In this document: positions 1 to 8,043 of the stretch, piece after piece
Position numbering within the stretch: the first letter of the stretch is position 1
Layout: every line of letters starts with the position of its first letter
Assembly: GCA_902543535.1 (NCBI GenBank)
Contig: CACBYG010000001.1
Coordinates: forward strand, 1 to 64,000
Source of the DNA: an uncultured Pelagibacteraceae bacterium
GTDB lineage: Bacteria > Pseudomonadota > Alphaproteobacteria > Pelagibacterales > Pelagibacteraceae
Direction: 5' to 3'
DNA length: 64,000 nucleotides
The notes under the pieces: generated by a model
Told to the model about the DNA's origin: nothing
The model's input: only the letters and a program-made list of their open reading frames with translations
Databases searched by the model: none
Made by a program: the position numbers and the translations under genes

Positions 1-1382
1 GTAATGTTGATGAGGAAAAAGATAGAAAGAAAGAAAATAAGTTCAAGTTTAAAAGATATAAAATTCAGGAAGTTATAAAACCAAATCAGGTAATACTTGT
101 TCAGGTTATTAAAGATGAAAGAGGTCAAAAAGGAGCAGCATTGAGCACATTCATTTCTATTGCTGGAAAATACATTGTTCTAATGCCGAATACAGCAAAA
201 GGCGGAGGTATTTCGAGAAAAATTTTTAATCCTGCAGATAGAAAAAAAATAAGAACAATTTTAAATGAAATCGAAATTCCTAAAGAGATGGGATTGATAG
301 TTAGAACAGCAGGAAGTAACAAAACTAAAAATGAAATAAATAGTGATTTAATAACTCTTATAAAAACCTGGAGTCAGATTAAAGATAACGCAATTAATTC
401 CATTGCCCCATCACTTATTCATCAAGAAAGTGAAATTATTAAAAGAACATTAAGAGACATGTTTGATGATAACACTCAAAATATAATAGTAGAAGGTACT
501 GATGGTTATAAAAAGGCGCAGTCATTCATGAAAACAATGATGCCATCTAGTGTTAAAAAAGTAAAAAAATATAGAGGTAAAGTTCCTCTATTCATTGAGC
601 AAAATATTGAGCAAAAACTAAATCAAATTTTTGACTCTGAAATTAAACTCAAATCAGGAGGTTATTTAGTTATTAACCCTACAGAGGCTTTGGTATCTAT
701 AGATATAAACTCTGGCAGCTCAATAAAAGGTAAAAATGTTGAAAGCACAGCGTTAGACACAAACATCGAGGCTGCTGAAGAAATTGCAAGACAAATTAAA
801 ATAAGGGATTTATCTGGTTTAATTATAATAGATTTTATTGATATGCTGAGTTACGGAAATAGAAGATTGGTTGAGAGAAAGCTTAAAGAAAAGTGTAGAT
901 CAGATAGAGCTAGAATACAAATTGGTAGAATAAGCAACTTTGGTCTTTTAGAGATGTCTAGACAAAGATTAAGAGAAAGTGCAATTAAATGGAAAGTTAC
1001 GCTAACTGATGAGTCTTTTGCTCAGAAATTACTCAAAATAGTTGAATTAAAAGCAGTTATAAATAAAGCAAAATTTGTAGAATTAAAAGTGTGTGAAAAA
1101 ATTTCTGACTTTTTAAAGGAAAACTTTGTTAATGACTTAACTTATTTTGAAAAAAAAAATAAGATTACTCTGGATATAATAAGCGATAATTCATTAATAA
1201 TTCCTGAATATATAATAAATGTTCAAAACAAGTCAAAAAAAACAATAGAATTAGTTGAGTATTATGAAAAATTAAAAAATTTAGAACTTCGAAATAAAGA
1301 AGATAAAATAATCCAAAAAAAAGAAAATAAAACTTATAAAAAAACTTATAAGAAAAAAAGATTTTATAAAAAAACTAAATAA
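1..1382 (+). CDS. rne: Ribonuclease E/G catalytic region, 5' end cut by window
   Basis: Endoribonuclease for mRNA decay and rRNA/tRNA processing. The frame is open from base 3, so the gene starts upstream; a TTG near 141 lies inside conserved sequence (KDERGQKGAALSTFISIAGKY) and is not the start. Visible are the 5'-sensor/S1 end and the DNase I-like catalytic core with the acidic residues in SIDINSGS and IIIDFIDM. The segment after EMSRQRLRES, which in most RNase E/G carries the zinc-link CPxC motif, has no such cysteines. The tail is short and Lys-rich (YKKTYKKKRFYKKTK) with no long degradosome scaffold. It overlaps the convergent thiG end by 8 bp. RNase G is the alternative name; a truncated RNase E fits alphaproteobacteria better. 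Confidence 0.93.
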   Translation, partial: NVDEEKDRKKENKFKFKRYKIQEVIKPNQVILVQVIKDERGQKGAALSTFISIAGKYIVLMPNTAKGGGISRKIFNPADRKKIRTILNEIEIPKEMGLIVRTAGSNKTKNEINSDLITLIKTWSQIKDNAINSIAPSLIHQESEIIKRTLRDMFDDNTQNIIVEGTDGYKKAQSFMKTMMPSSVKKVKKYRGKVPLFIEQNIEQKLNQIFDSEIKLKSGGYLVINPTEALVSIDINSGSSIKGKNVESTALDTNIEAAEEIARQIKIRDLSGLIIIDFIDMLSYGNRRLVERKLKEKCRSDRARIQIGRISNFGLLEMSRQRLRESAIKWKVTLTDESFAQKLLKIVELKAVINKAKFVELKVCEKISDFLKENFVNDLTYFEKKNKITLDIISDNSLIIPEYIINVQNKSKKTIELVEYYEKLKNLELRNKEDKIIQKKENKTYKKTYKKKRFYKKTK

Positions 1383-2148
1383 TTCCTTCAGTTGGAGATG
1401 AGGGATTTCCCATTAAGGTCTTACCTATTCTGCCTGAGTTGTAAGATTGTCTACCAGCAATCACTGCATTTTTAAAAGCTAAAGCCATTTCGAATGGTTT
1501 TTTTGCTTTTGCTATTGCTGTATTTACTAAAACACCGTCACAACCAAGCTCCATTGCAATCGCTGCATCTGATGCTTGACCTAAACCTGCATCAATTATA
1601 ACAGGAAGTTTAGTTTGCTTTCGAATAATTTGAATATTAATTTTATTTAATATCCCTAAACCAGAGCCAATCGGAGCTGCTAGAGGCATAATTGCATCTG
1701 CTCCTGAATTTTCTAGACGTTTTGCCATCAGAGGATCATCATTGCAATAAACCATAACTCTAAATCCTTCTTTAGCAAGGACCTCTGTTGTTTTTAGTGT
1801 TTCAATCATGTCAGGAAATAAATTAGTTTTATCTCCTAAAACTTCAAGTTTGACCAACTTCCAACCTCCAATTTCTCTTGCTAATCTTAGAGTTCTTAAA
1901 GCATCTTTTGAGTTAAAACACCCTGCTGTATTTGGGAGATAAGTAATTTTTTTTGGATCAATATAATCCATTAAAAGTGGTTTATTTTTATTTGAAATAT
2001 TCACACGTCTTACAGCAACTGTCACAATTTCTGCACCAGACATTTTTATCGCTTTCGCACATTCTGACATACTTTTGTATTTTCCAGTTCCTACTATTAA
2101 TCTTGAATCAAATTTTTTTTTTGCAATTATTAACTTATCCTTTTTCAA
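1375..2148 (-). CDS. thiG: Thiazole synthase ThiG
   Basis: Makes the thiazole phosphate moiety of thiamine from deoxyxylulose phosphate, dehydroglycine and ThiS thiocarboxylate. The 257 aa are full length for the family. The Schiff-base lysine is Lys100 in LVKLEVLGD, and phosphate-binding glycine segments (APIGSGLGI; NTAIAKAK) are present. The start is TTG at 2148, just after the thiS stop, with the purine run of the thiS Gly codons placed as a ribosome binding site. It is co-transcribed with thiS. No other thiamine genes are in the window. Confidence 0.95.
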   Translation of the reverse strand: MKKDKLIIAKKKFDSRLIVGTGKYKSMSECAKAIKMSGAEIVTVAVRRVNISNKNKPLLMDYIDPKKITYLPNTAGCFNSKDALRTLRLAREIGGWKLVKLEVLGDKTNLFPDMIETLKTTEVLAKEGFRVMVYCNDDPLMAKRLENSGADAIMPLAAPIGSGLGILNKINIQIIRKQTKLPVIIDAGLGQASDAAIAMELGCDGVLVNTAIAKAKKPFEMALAFKNAVIAGRQSYNSGRIGKTLMGNPSSPTEGII

Positions 2149-2149
2149 A

Positions 2150-2359
2150 TTATCCTCCTCCGATAAAATGAACTATTTCAATTTTATCATCTTTTTTTAA
2201 TTTTATATTAATGGTTCTTTTTTTATCAATAATTTCTTGATTTAATTCAATTGCCACTTTTTTTAATGGAATATTAAGATTATTAAGAAGATCAGACAAC
2301 TTAGAGTTATTCAAAACCGTTTTAACTTTACCATTTACTTTAATTTTTATTTTTTTCAT
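2150..2359 (-). CDS. thiS: Sulfur carrier protein ThiS
   Basis: Small ubiquitin-fold sulfur carrier of thiazole synthesis, 69 aa, ending in the Gly-Gly tail (VHFIGGG) that is adenylated and converted to a thiocarboxylate. It is the first gene of thiS-thiG. Its start codon is only 16 bp from the divergent aroQ start, so at least one promoter must lie inside a neighbouring gene. The three GGA codons before the stop also read as a Shine-Dalgarno sequence for thiG. Confidence 0.93.
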   Translation of the reverse strand: MKKIKIKVNGKVKTVLNNSKLSDLLNNLNIPLKKVAIELNQEIIDKKRTINIKLKKDDKIEIVHFIGGG

Positions 2360-2375
2360 CGTATATAAGTGCTGA

Positions 2376-2822
2376 ATGACTAATAAAATAATTATTATTA
2401 ATGGACCAAATCTTAATCTATTGGGTGAAAGAGAACAATCACAATATGGATCAGTTACGTTTGAGGAATTAAAAGAAAAATGCTTAAAAAAATCAAGAGA
2501 TATTGGTTTAGAAGTAAGCTTTACTCAATCAAATTTAGAGGGTGAAATCGTAAATATCATTCAAGAAGCTAGAAAAGAATACGAAGGAATGATAATAAAT
2601 GCTGCAGGGTTTACACATACATCGGTAGCGATTAGAGATGCACTCAGCCTATTTAAAAAACCAATAATTGAATTACATATATCTAATATTTATAAAAGAG
2701 AGGAGTTTAGACGCAAATCTTTAATAAGCGACATTGCAACTGGTGGTATTTTTGGTTTAGGTGCTGAAGGATATATTTTAGCCATAATTTCTATACAAAA
2801 CATCTTAGAAAATGAAAATTGA
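2376..2822 (+). CDS. aroQ: 3-dehydroquinate dehydratase, type II
   Basis: Third shikimate-pathway step: 3-dehydroquinate to 3-dehydroshikimate. 148 aa, normal for the dodecameric type II enzyme. The N-terminal NGPNLNLLGERE loop with Arg19 and catalytic Tyr24 is present, as are NAAGFTHTS and ELHISNI for substrate binding. It overlaps accB by 11 bp; the aroQ-accB-accC order is common in proteobacteria. Confidence 0.96.
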   Translation: MTNKIIIINGPNLNLLGEREQSQYGSVTFEELKEKCLKKSRDIGLEVSFTQSNLEGEIVNIIQEARKEYEGMIINAAGFTHTSVAIRDALSLFKKPIIELHISNIYKREEFRRKSLISDIATGGIFGLGAEGYILAIISIQNILENEN

Positions 2823-3246
2823 TAAAAAAATAATTAAAGAATTAAACGAATATTTAGAAGAGTTCAATCTTACAGAAATAGAAATTAGTGATAAAGATAC
2901 TAAAATTAAAGTTTCAAAAAATGTAGGATCTAATATTAATAAATCTTCAACTATCTCATATAACTCACCAATTGAAAAAAGTGTTTCAGATAGTAATCAA
3001 AGTATTAAAAATGGTATTGAAGTTACATCTCCGATAATTGGTACTGCTTATCATGCACCTGAACCAGGGGCAAAAAAATTTGTTGAAAAAGGTAAAAAAA
3101 TTAAAAAAGGTGACACAATAATGATTGTTGAAGCAATGAAGACAATGAATCATGTACCTTCCTCATCAGATGGAGTTGTTAAAGAAATTTGTATCGGTGA
3201 CGGACAACCAGTTGAATTTGGTCAAACTCTTATCATTTTAGAATAA
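2812..3246 (+). CDS. accB: Acetyl-CoA carboxylase biotin carboxyl carrier protein
   Basis: Carries biotin between biotin carboxylase and carboxyltransferase in the first step of fatty acid synthesis. 144 aa: an N-terminal helical part, a Ser/Asn-rich linker (about residues 38-68) and a C-terminal biotinyl domain. The biotinylated residue is Lys110 in VEAMKTMN. It starts inside the aroQ end and is followed by accC after 3 bp, so the three genes probably form one operon. Confidence 0.96.
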   Translation: MKIDKKIIKELNEYLEEFNLTEIEISDKDTKIKVSKNVGSNINKSSTISYNSPIEKSVSDSNQSIKNGIEVTSPIIGTAYHAPEPGAKKFVEKGKKIKKGDTIMIVEAMKTMNHVPSSSDGVVKEICIGDGQPVEFGQTLIILE

Positions 3247-3249
3247 TTA

Positions 3250-4587
3250 ATGTTTAAAAAAATTTTAATTGCTAACCGTGGAGAAATTGCGGTCAGAATT
3301 ATTAGAGCTTGTAAAGAATGGGGAATATCAACTGTTGCTGTCCATTCTGATGTTGATCGCGATAGTATGCACGTTAGACTAGCTGATGAGAGTGTATGTA
3401 TTGGCTCACATCAACCTCAAAACAGTTACCTAAATATCCCTGCATTAATGTCTGCTATAGAATTAACTAATGCAGAAGCTGTTCATCCTGGTTATGGTTT
3501 TCTATCAGAAAATGCAAACTTTGCAAAAATATTAGAGGAAAATAAAATTAAATTTATTGGAGCTTCTTCCAAATTAATTTCGATGATGGGAGATAAAATT
3601 CAAGCAAAAAAAATTGCGAAAGAAAATGGATTACCAGTTATTGAAGGCTCAGAGGGTGGTGTAAAGAATATATCTCAGGCTAAGGAGCTCTGTAAAAAAA
3701 TTGGTTTTCCTGTTTTAATTAAAGCCTCAGGTGGTGGTGGTGGAAAAGGTATGAAAATTGTTTATAAAGAAGAGGAATTTGAAATGCTATTCTCGACTGC
3801 CAAATCAGAAGCACAAAAATATTTTGGAAATGACGAGGTATACATTGAAAAATTTTTTCAAAATCCTAGACATATTGAAGTACAAATACTTGCTGGTAAG
3901 AATCGAGTTGTGCATCTTCATGAAAGAGATTGTTCAGTACAAAGAAGGCATCAAAAACTTATAGAGGAAACTCCAAGTCCAGTTTTAAACAACGAAATTA
4001 GAAAAGATCTTTTTGAAAAAACAGTAAATATGGTTAAAAATATTGGTTATATGGGTGCTGGTACAGTCGAATTTATATATGAAGATGGTAAATTCTATTT
4101 TCTTGAGATGAATACTAGAGTTCAGGTAGAACACCCAGTTACAGAGATGGTTACTGGAATTGACATTATCAAAGAGCAAATTTGGATTGCATTTTCTCAT
4201 GAAACAGCTTTAGAACAAAGTGATATTAATCCAAGAGGTCATGCTATTGAATGTAGAATTAATGCAGAAGATGCAAGTAAAAACTTTCAACCTTCTCCTG
4301 GTACTATTGGCATGTGTCATCAACCTTCAGGTTTCAGAACAAGAGTAGATGGAGCTATATACCAAGGTTATAAAGTAACTCCCTATTACGATAGTATGAT
4401 ATGTAAGTTAATTTGCCATGGTCGAAATAGATCAGAAGCAATTCAAAGAATGAACAGATCTCTAGACGAATTTGTGATAGAAGGGATTACAACAACTATT
4501 CCTTTACATAAAAAGCTGTTAAATCATAAAAAGTTTATCGAGTCTGACTTCAATGTAGGATGGATAGATAAAGAAAAAATTATTTAA
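3250..4587 (+). CDS. accC: Acetyl-CoA carboxylase, biotin carboxylase subunit
   Basis: ATP-dependent carboxylation of biotin on AccB. 445 aa, full length. Order: N-terminal domain (KILIANRGEIAVRII), ATP-grasp with glycine-rich loop (KASGGGGGKGMKIV, about 159-172), catalytic segment with EMNTRVQVEHPVTE, and C-terminal domain. Last gene of aroQ-accB-accC. It converges with the DUF2155 gene, the stop regions overlapping by 4 bp. Confidence 0.97.
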   Translation: MFKKILIANRGEIAVRIIRACKEWGISTVAVHSDVDRDSMHVRLADESVCIGSHQPQNSYLNIPALMSAIELTNAEAVHPGYGFLSENANFAKILEENKIKFIGASSKLISMMGDKIQAKKIAKENGLPVIEGSEGGVKNISQAKELCKKIGFPVLIKASGGGGGKGMKIVYKEEEFEMLFSTAKSEAQKYFGNDEVYIEKFFQNPRHIEVQILAGKNRVVHLHERDCSVQRRHQKLIEETPSPVLNNEIRKDLFEKTVNMVKNIGYMGAGTVEFIYEDGKFYFLEMNTRVQVEHPVTEMVTGIDIIKEQIWIAFSHETALEQSDINPRGHAIECRINAEDASKNFQPSPGTIGMCHQPSGFRTRVDGAIYQGYKVTPYYDSMICKLICHGRNRSEAIQRMNRSLDEFVIEGITTTIPLHKKLLNHKKFIESDFNVGWIDKEKII

Positions 4588-4988
4588 TAACAGCTCACAA
4601 GCCAAATATCATAAACAGGATGGTCAAAAGGAGTTAATGACGGGCTTGAGGAAAACATCCATCCATTAAAAACAAAAACTTCATCTTTATTTGAATTATT
4701 TAGATCAGTAACTTGCATGTAAGCAGTAATTTCTGGGTTGTCATCAAATTCTGAATTTTTACATTTTAAACTTTTTATAGATAAGTCTTTAAATAATACT
4801 AAATCACCATTTTTTATTTTCAAAAGTGTATTTTTTGAGCTTATTTTATCTAAAATTTTAATATCAGTATAATTACCCTCTAAATTATTTTGCGAAAATG
4901 CAATTGAAAATAAAGAAAAATAAACAAAAATTATTAAGTTTAATTTAAGACTATTCTTTCCAGCTTTTATATTTTTTTTTAACTCCAT
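4584..4988 (-). CDS. DUF2155 family exported protein
   Basis: 134 aa protein of unknown function. The basic N-terminus and hydrophobic stretch (LNLIIFVYFSLFSIAFS, about 16-32) look like a signal peptide cleaved before Gln33. The mature part has the DUF2155 signature near the end: FNGWMFSSSPSLTPFDHPVYDIWLVSC. In alphaproteobacteria this family usually sits beside accBC, aat and NDUFA12; here aat is not present between accC and this gene. The first 38 bp overlap the NDUFA12 gene. Periplasmic location is inferred; function unknown. Confidence 0.85.
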   Translation of the reverse strand: MELKKNIKAGKNSLKLNLIIFVYFSLFSIAFSQNNLEGNYTDIKILDKISSKNTLLKIKNGDLVLFKDLSIKSLKCKNSEFDDNPEITAYMQVTDLNNSNKDEVFVFNGWMFSSSPSLTPFDHPVYDIWLVSCY

Positions 4989-5310
4989 CTTTATTTTTAT
5001 TAGGATAGTATGCTTTATCAGTACCTGTTAAATTAGATTGATGAGGTTTTTGCCATTCATATTTTTCAAGATTATGTTTTTTTTCTATGTTGTTGGGAGT
5101 AAAATGTATCCAAGAATACCACTCAATTGGAATTTTTGATGCATCAATTGTATCAGCATATATAACCCACCTCTTCCCTTTTTTACTTTGATAATATTTA
5201 TTACCTAGCTCATCTGTTCCAATGAGTTTTCCAAAAAAAATAGTTTTTAACCTAGTTTCAAATGTATCTTGATTCCACCAAATGAAAATTTTTTTAAAAA
5301 ATGTCAACAT
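4951..5310 (-). CDS. NADH:ubiquinone oxidoreductase accessory subunit, NDUFA12 family
   Basis: Homologue of the complex I 17.2 kDa accessory subunit found in alphaproteobacteria and mitochondria. 119 aa from the ATG at 5310. Core motifs: FFIWW-type N-terminus (KKIFIWWNQDTFETRL), GTDELGNKYYQ, RWVIYADTIDASKIPIEWYSWIHF. An in-frame ATG seven codons upstream (5331) is possible, but the family normally starts just before the aromatic KIFxWW segment. It is followed with overlap by the DUF2155 gene, a pairing common in alphaproteobacteria. Confidence 0.88.
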   Translation of the reverse strand: MLTFFKKIFIWWNQDTFETRLKTIFFGKLIGTDELGNKYYQSKKGKRWVIYADTIDASKIPIEWYSWIHFTPNNIEKKHNLEKYEWQKPHQSNLTGTDKAYYPNKNKDGVKKKYKSWKE

Positions 5311-5361
5311 TATTATTTTATACTTTTTCAATTAAAAATTGTAAAATTTAAATTAGACTAA

Positions 5362-5404
5362 AATTTGAATAAGTATATAAATTAAATGATTCATTATTCA
5401 AATT
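5362..5404. repeat. 11-bp inverted repeat between divergent genes
   Basis: AATTTGAATAA (5362-5372) and TTATTCAAATT (5394-5404) are perfect inverted complements separated by 21 bp. They lie between the divergent NDUFA12 and ribonucleotide-reductase-like genes, 20 bp before the start of the latter. It could be an operator or a 5'-leader stem. In DNA this AT-rich, chance occurrence cannot be excluded. Confidence 0.4.
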
Positions 5405-5423
5405 AAATTAAAACTGAGGTCAA

Positions 5424-6248
5424 ATGGCAAAATATCTAGTTGAAACCTATTATACGTGCACGTTCAAAGTCAATCATTACTTAGAAGATATAAATGAAAC
5501 AGAATTAAAAAATTTAGAAAAAAGAGATGATGGTAAATTTGAAGTTTTGGATGTTAAATTAGATAATAGAAAAACGAAAAGTCTTGACCCTAAAAATAAT
5601 AAAATTCTTGATCATAAAAAAGTTGAAATATTAAATAATACAGAAAAATTAAATCCAATAAGTAAAGAAAATGTAGTGACAAATCTTAATAAAGCTTCGG
5701 AAAAAAATGGAAAAAGATTTGGTATGCCTGATAGAAGAAAGGGATATATCCAAAAAGCAACTATTGGAGATCATAAGGTCTATCTGCATACTGGAGAATA
5801 TGAAGATGGAAAAATAGGAGAAATTTTCATTGATACCAGTAAAGAAGGTGAGCTAGTAAAAGCTTTAATGAATAATTTTGCAATTGCAGTATCTCTTGGA
5901 TTACAATATGGAGTGCCTTTAGATGAATTTATAAGTGCTTTTGTTGGAACAAAATTTGAACCATCGGGTAAAGTTTTAGGAAATGATAGAATATTAAGTG
6001 CTACATCTATATTAGATTATATTTTTAGAGAACTAGCTATATCCTACCAAAATAGAGAAGATCTCGCTCACACACCCTCAATTGGTGGAAACGATACAAG
6101 TAGTTCAGATGAACAAAGCTCGGATGATCAAAATCAACTACTAAAAATTGTTAAAGATATTACAAGCAAAGGATTTGTAAGAAATAATTATAAAAAAAAT
6201 CTAGTAGATCTATCCGACATTAAAATTACCTTAAAAGGAAAAAAGTAA
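5424..6248 (+). CDS. Free-standing protein resembling the C-terminus of B12-dependent ribonucleotide reductase (NrdJ)
   Basis: 274 aa. Residues about 100-210 ([21 protein letters not shown], then [54 protein letters not shown]-like) match the distal part of adenosylcobalamin-dependent ribonucleotide reductases. The catalytic ten-stranded barrel, the radical/thiyl cysteines and the cobalamin region are all absent, and only one Cys (residue 12) is present. The N-terminal 90 residues are charged and unlike NrdJ. A good ribosome binding site (GAGG) precedes the ATG. It cannot be a reductase by itself; a regulatory or structural role is possible but unknown. Membership in a stand-alone NrdJ-like family is from memory. 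Confidence 0.75.
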   Translation: MAKYLVETYYTCTFKVNHYLEDINETELKNLEKRDDGKFEVLDVKLDNRKTKSLDPKNNKILDHKKVEILNNTEKLNPISKENVVTNLNKASEKNGKRFGMPDRRKGYIQKATIGDHKVYLHTGEYEDGKIGEIFIDTSKEGELVKALMNNFAIAVSLGLQYGVPLDEFISAFVGTKFEPSGKVLGNDRILSATSILDYIFRELAISYQNREDLAHTPSIGGNDTSSSDEQSSDDQNQLLKIVKDITSKGFVRNNYKKNLVDLSDIKITLKGKK

Positions 6249-6253
6249 TTTTT

Positions 6254-6274
6254 ATTTTTTATTTTTTATTTTTT
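6254..6274. repeat. Heptanucleotide ATTTTTT repeated three times
   Basis: Three perfect tandem ATTTTTT units, preceded by five T and followed by ATTG, at the junction of two convergent genes. The repeat encodes the Lys/Asn end and the stop of aspS on the minus strand. A T-rich tract on the plus strand follows the A-rich end of the upstream gene, so it may also act in transcription termination. Confidence 0.7.
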
Positions 6275-8043
6275 ATTGATAAATTTAATTCTTTTAATTG
6301 CTCTTCATTAATTTCTGATGGTGCATTCATCATAAGGTCTTGAGCGTTTTGGTTCATAGGAAACATAGTAACTTCTCTTATATTTTTTTCATTTGCTAAA
6401 AGCATTACAATTCTATCTATTCCAGGTGCAATGCCACCATGGGGTGGTGCACCATAACTCAATGCATTAATCATCCCACTGAACTTTTCGTCTACCTCTG
6501 CTTTATTGTAGCCTGCAATTGAAAAGAGTTTATACATAAGATCAGGTTTATGATTTCTTATTGCACCAGAAGACAACTCTATTCCATTACAAACTATATC
6601 ATATTGGTATGCAAGAATTTTAAGAGGATTCTCAAAATCTTTATCTTTTAATTCACCTTGTGGCATAGAAAAAGGGTTATGACTAAATTTAACCTTATTT
6701 GTTAATTCATCATTTTCAAACATAGGGTAATCTACTATCCAACAGAAAGCAAAAGTATCATCGTCAATTAAATCTAAATCTTTAGCAATTTTGTCTCTAG
6801 CTAGTGCTGTAATTTTTTCTAATTCATTTTGCTTTCCACATGCCAAAAAAATACTATCTCCTATCTTGGATTTAGTAATTTTCATTATTTCTAAGAGTGC
6901 CTCCTCAGAAAAAAATTTTCCTATTGGTCCTCTACCTGAAACTTTATTATCTTTTTCAAAAGTAAAGTATGCTAGCCCTGAAGCGCCTTGATCTTTAGCC
7001 CATTTATCAATATTATCAAAAAAACTTCTAGGTTTATCTTTTGTATCTTTGGTAGTGATAGATCTGACTTTAGATCCAGATTTTACTAATTTTTTAAAAA
7101 TATCAAAAGTAACATCATCTCTATTAAATATTTCTGTAATATCATTAATAATAAGAGGGTTTCTCAAATCGGGTTTATCACTTCCATACCTGACCATTGC
7201 TTCAGAATATGGGATCTTTGGAAAAACATCATGCATTAATTTTTTATTAGAGAAATTTTTAAATGTATTAACCATCAGTTTTTCTACGATATTAAATACA
7301 TCCTCTTGTTCAACGAAAGACATTTCTAAGTCAAGTTGGTAGAATTCTCCTGGACTTCTGTCGGCCCTAGCATCTTCATCTCTAAAGCAAGGAGCTATTT
7401 GAAAATATTTATCAAAACCTGATACCATTATTAATTGTTTAAATTGTTGTGGAGCTTGTGGAAGAGCATAAAACTTTCCTGGGTTTAAACGGCTAGGTAC
7501 AAGAAAATCTCTTGCGCCTTCGGGACTTGAAGAAGTTAAAATGGGAGTCTGAAATTCTAAAAATCCTAATTTTGTCATTTCATTTCTTATGTAAGAAATA
7601 ACTTTAGATCTTAAGATAATATTCTCATGAATTTTTTTTCTTCTTAGATCTAAAAATCTATATTTTAATCTTATCTCCTCTGCATATTCTTGATTACTAA
7701 AAACAGGCATTGGTAATTCTTTACAAGTGCCTAATGTCTCGTATTCGGATATTACAACCTCAATTTCTCCAGTCTCAATGTCTTTATTTTTAGTTTCATC
7801 TGAACGATTTACAACTTTGCCACTAACTTTGATAACTGTCTCAAGTTGTGTCTTTTCTAATTCTGAAAAATTCATATTTTCTTTATCTATTATACACTGC
7901 GTGATCCCATAATTATCTCTAAGATCAATAAACAATAAATTTCCATGATCTCTTTTTTTATTTATCCATCCAGACAGAGAGACATTTTTATCAATATCAC
8001 TTTTTCTTAACTCGTTGCATTTATGTGTTCTGTACTTATTCAA
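6259..8043 (-). CDS. aspS: Aspartyl-tRNA synthetase
   Basis: Class II synthetase charging tRNA-Asp; non-discriminating forms also charge tRNA-Asn. 594 aa, bacterial type: N-terminal OB fold (VSLSGWINKKRDHGNLLFIDLRD), motif 2 (FRDEDARADRSPGEFYQLDLEMSF region), GAD insertion domain in the middle, and motif 3 (GAPPHGGIAPGIDRIVMLL). The start codon directly abuts the end of the HdaA-like gene (1 bp gap), so the two are probably co-transcribed. The C-terminal codons lie in a heptanucleotide repeat. tRNA specificity cannot be read from the sequence. Confidence 0.97.
   Translation of the reverse strand: MNKYRTHKCNELRKSDIDKNVSLSGWINKKRDHGNLLFIDLRDNYGITQCIIDKENMNFSELEKTQLETVIKVSGKVVNRSDETKNKDIETGEIEVVISEYETLGTCKELPMPVFSNQEYAEEIRLKYRFLDLRRKKIHENIILRSKVISYIRNEMTKLGFLEFQTPILTSSSPEGARDFLVPSRLNPGKFYALPQAPQQFKQLIMVSGFDKYFQIAPCFRDEDARADRSPGEFYQLDLEMSFVEQEDVFNIVEKLMVNTFKNFSNKKLMHDVFPKIPYSEAMVRYGSDKPDLRNPLIINDITEIFNRDDVTFDIFKKLVKSGSKVRSITTKDTKDKPRSFFDNIDKWAKDQGASGLAYFTFEKDNKVSGRGPIGKFFSEEALLEIMKITKSKIGDSIFLACGKQNELEKITALARDKIAKDLDLIDDDTFAFCWIVDYPMFENDELTNKVKFSHNPFSMPQGELKDKDFENPLKILAYQYDIVCNGIELSSGAIRNHKPDLMYKLFSIAGYNKAEVDEKFSGMINALSYGAPPHGGIAPGIDRIVMLLANEKNIREVTMFPMNQNAQDLMMNAPSEINEEQLKELNLSIKNKK

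Noticed and set aside
141-182. TTG start for RNase E at 141
   Set aside because: Conserved RNase E sequence continues upstream in the same frame to the window edge.
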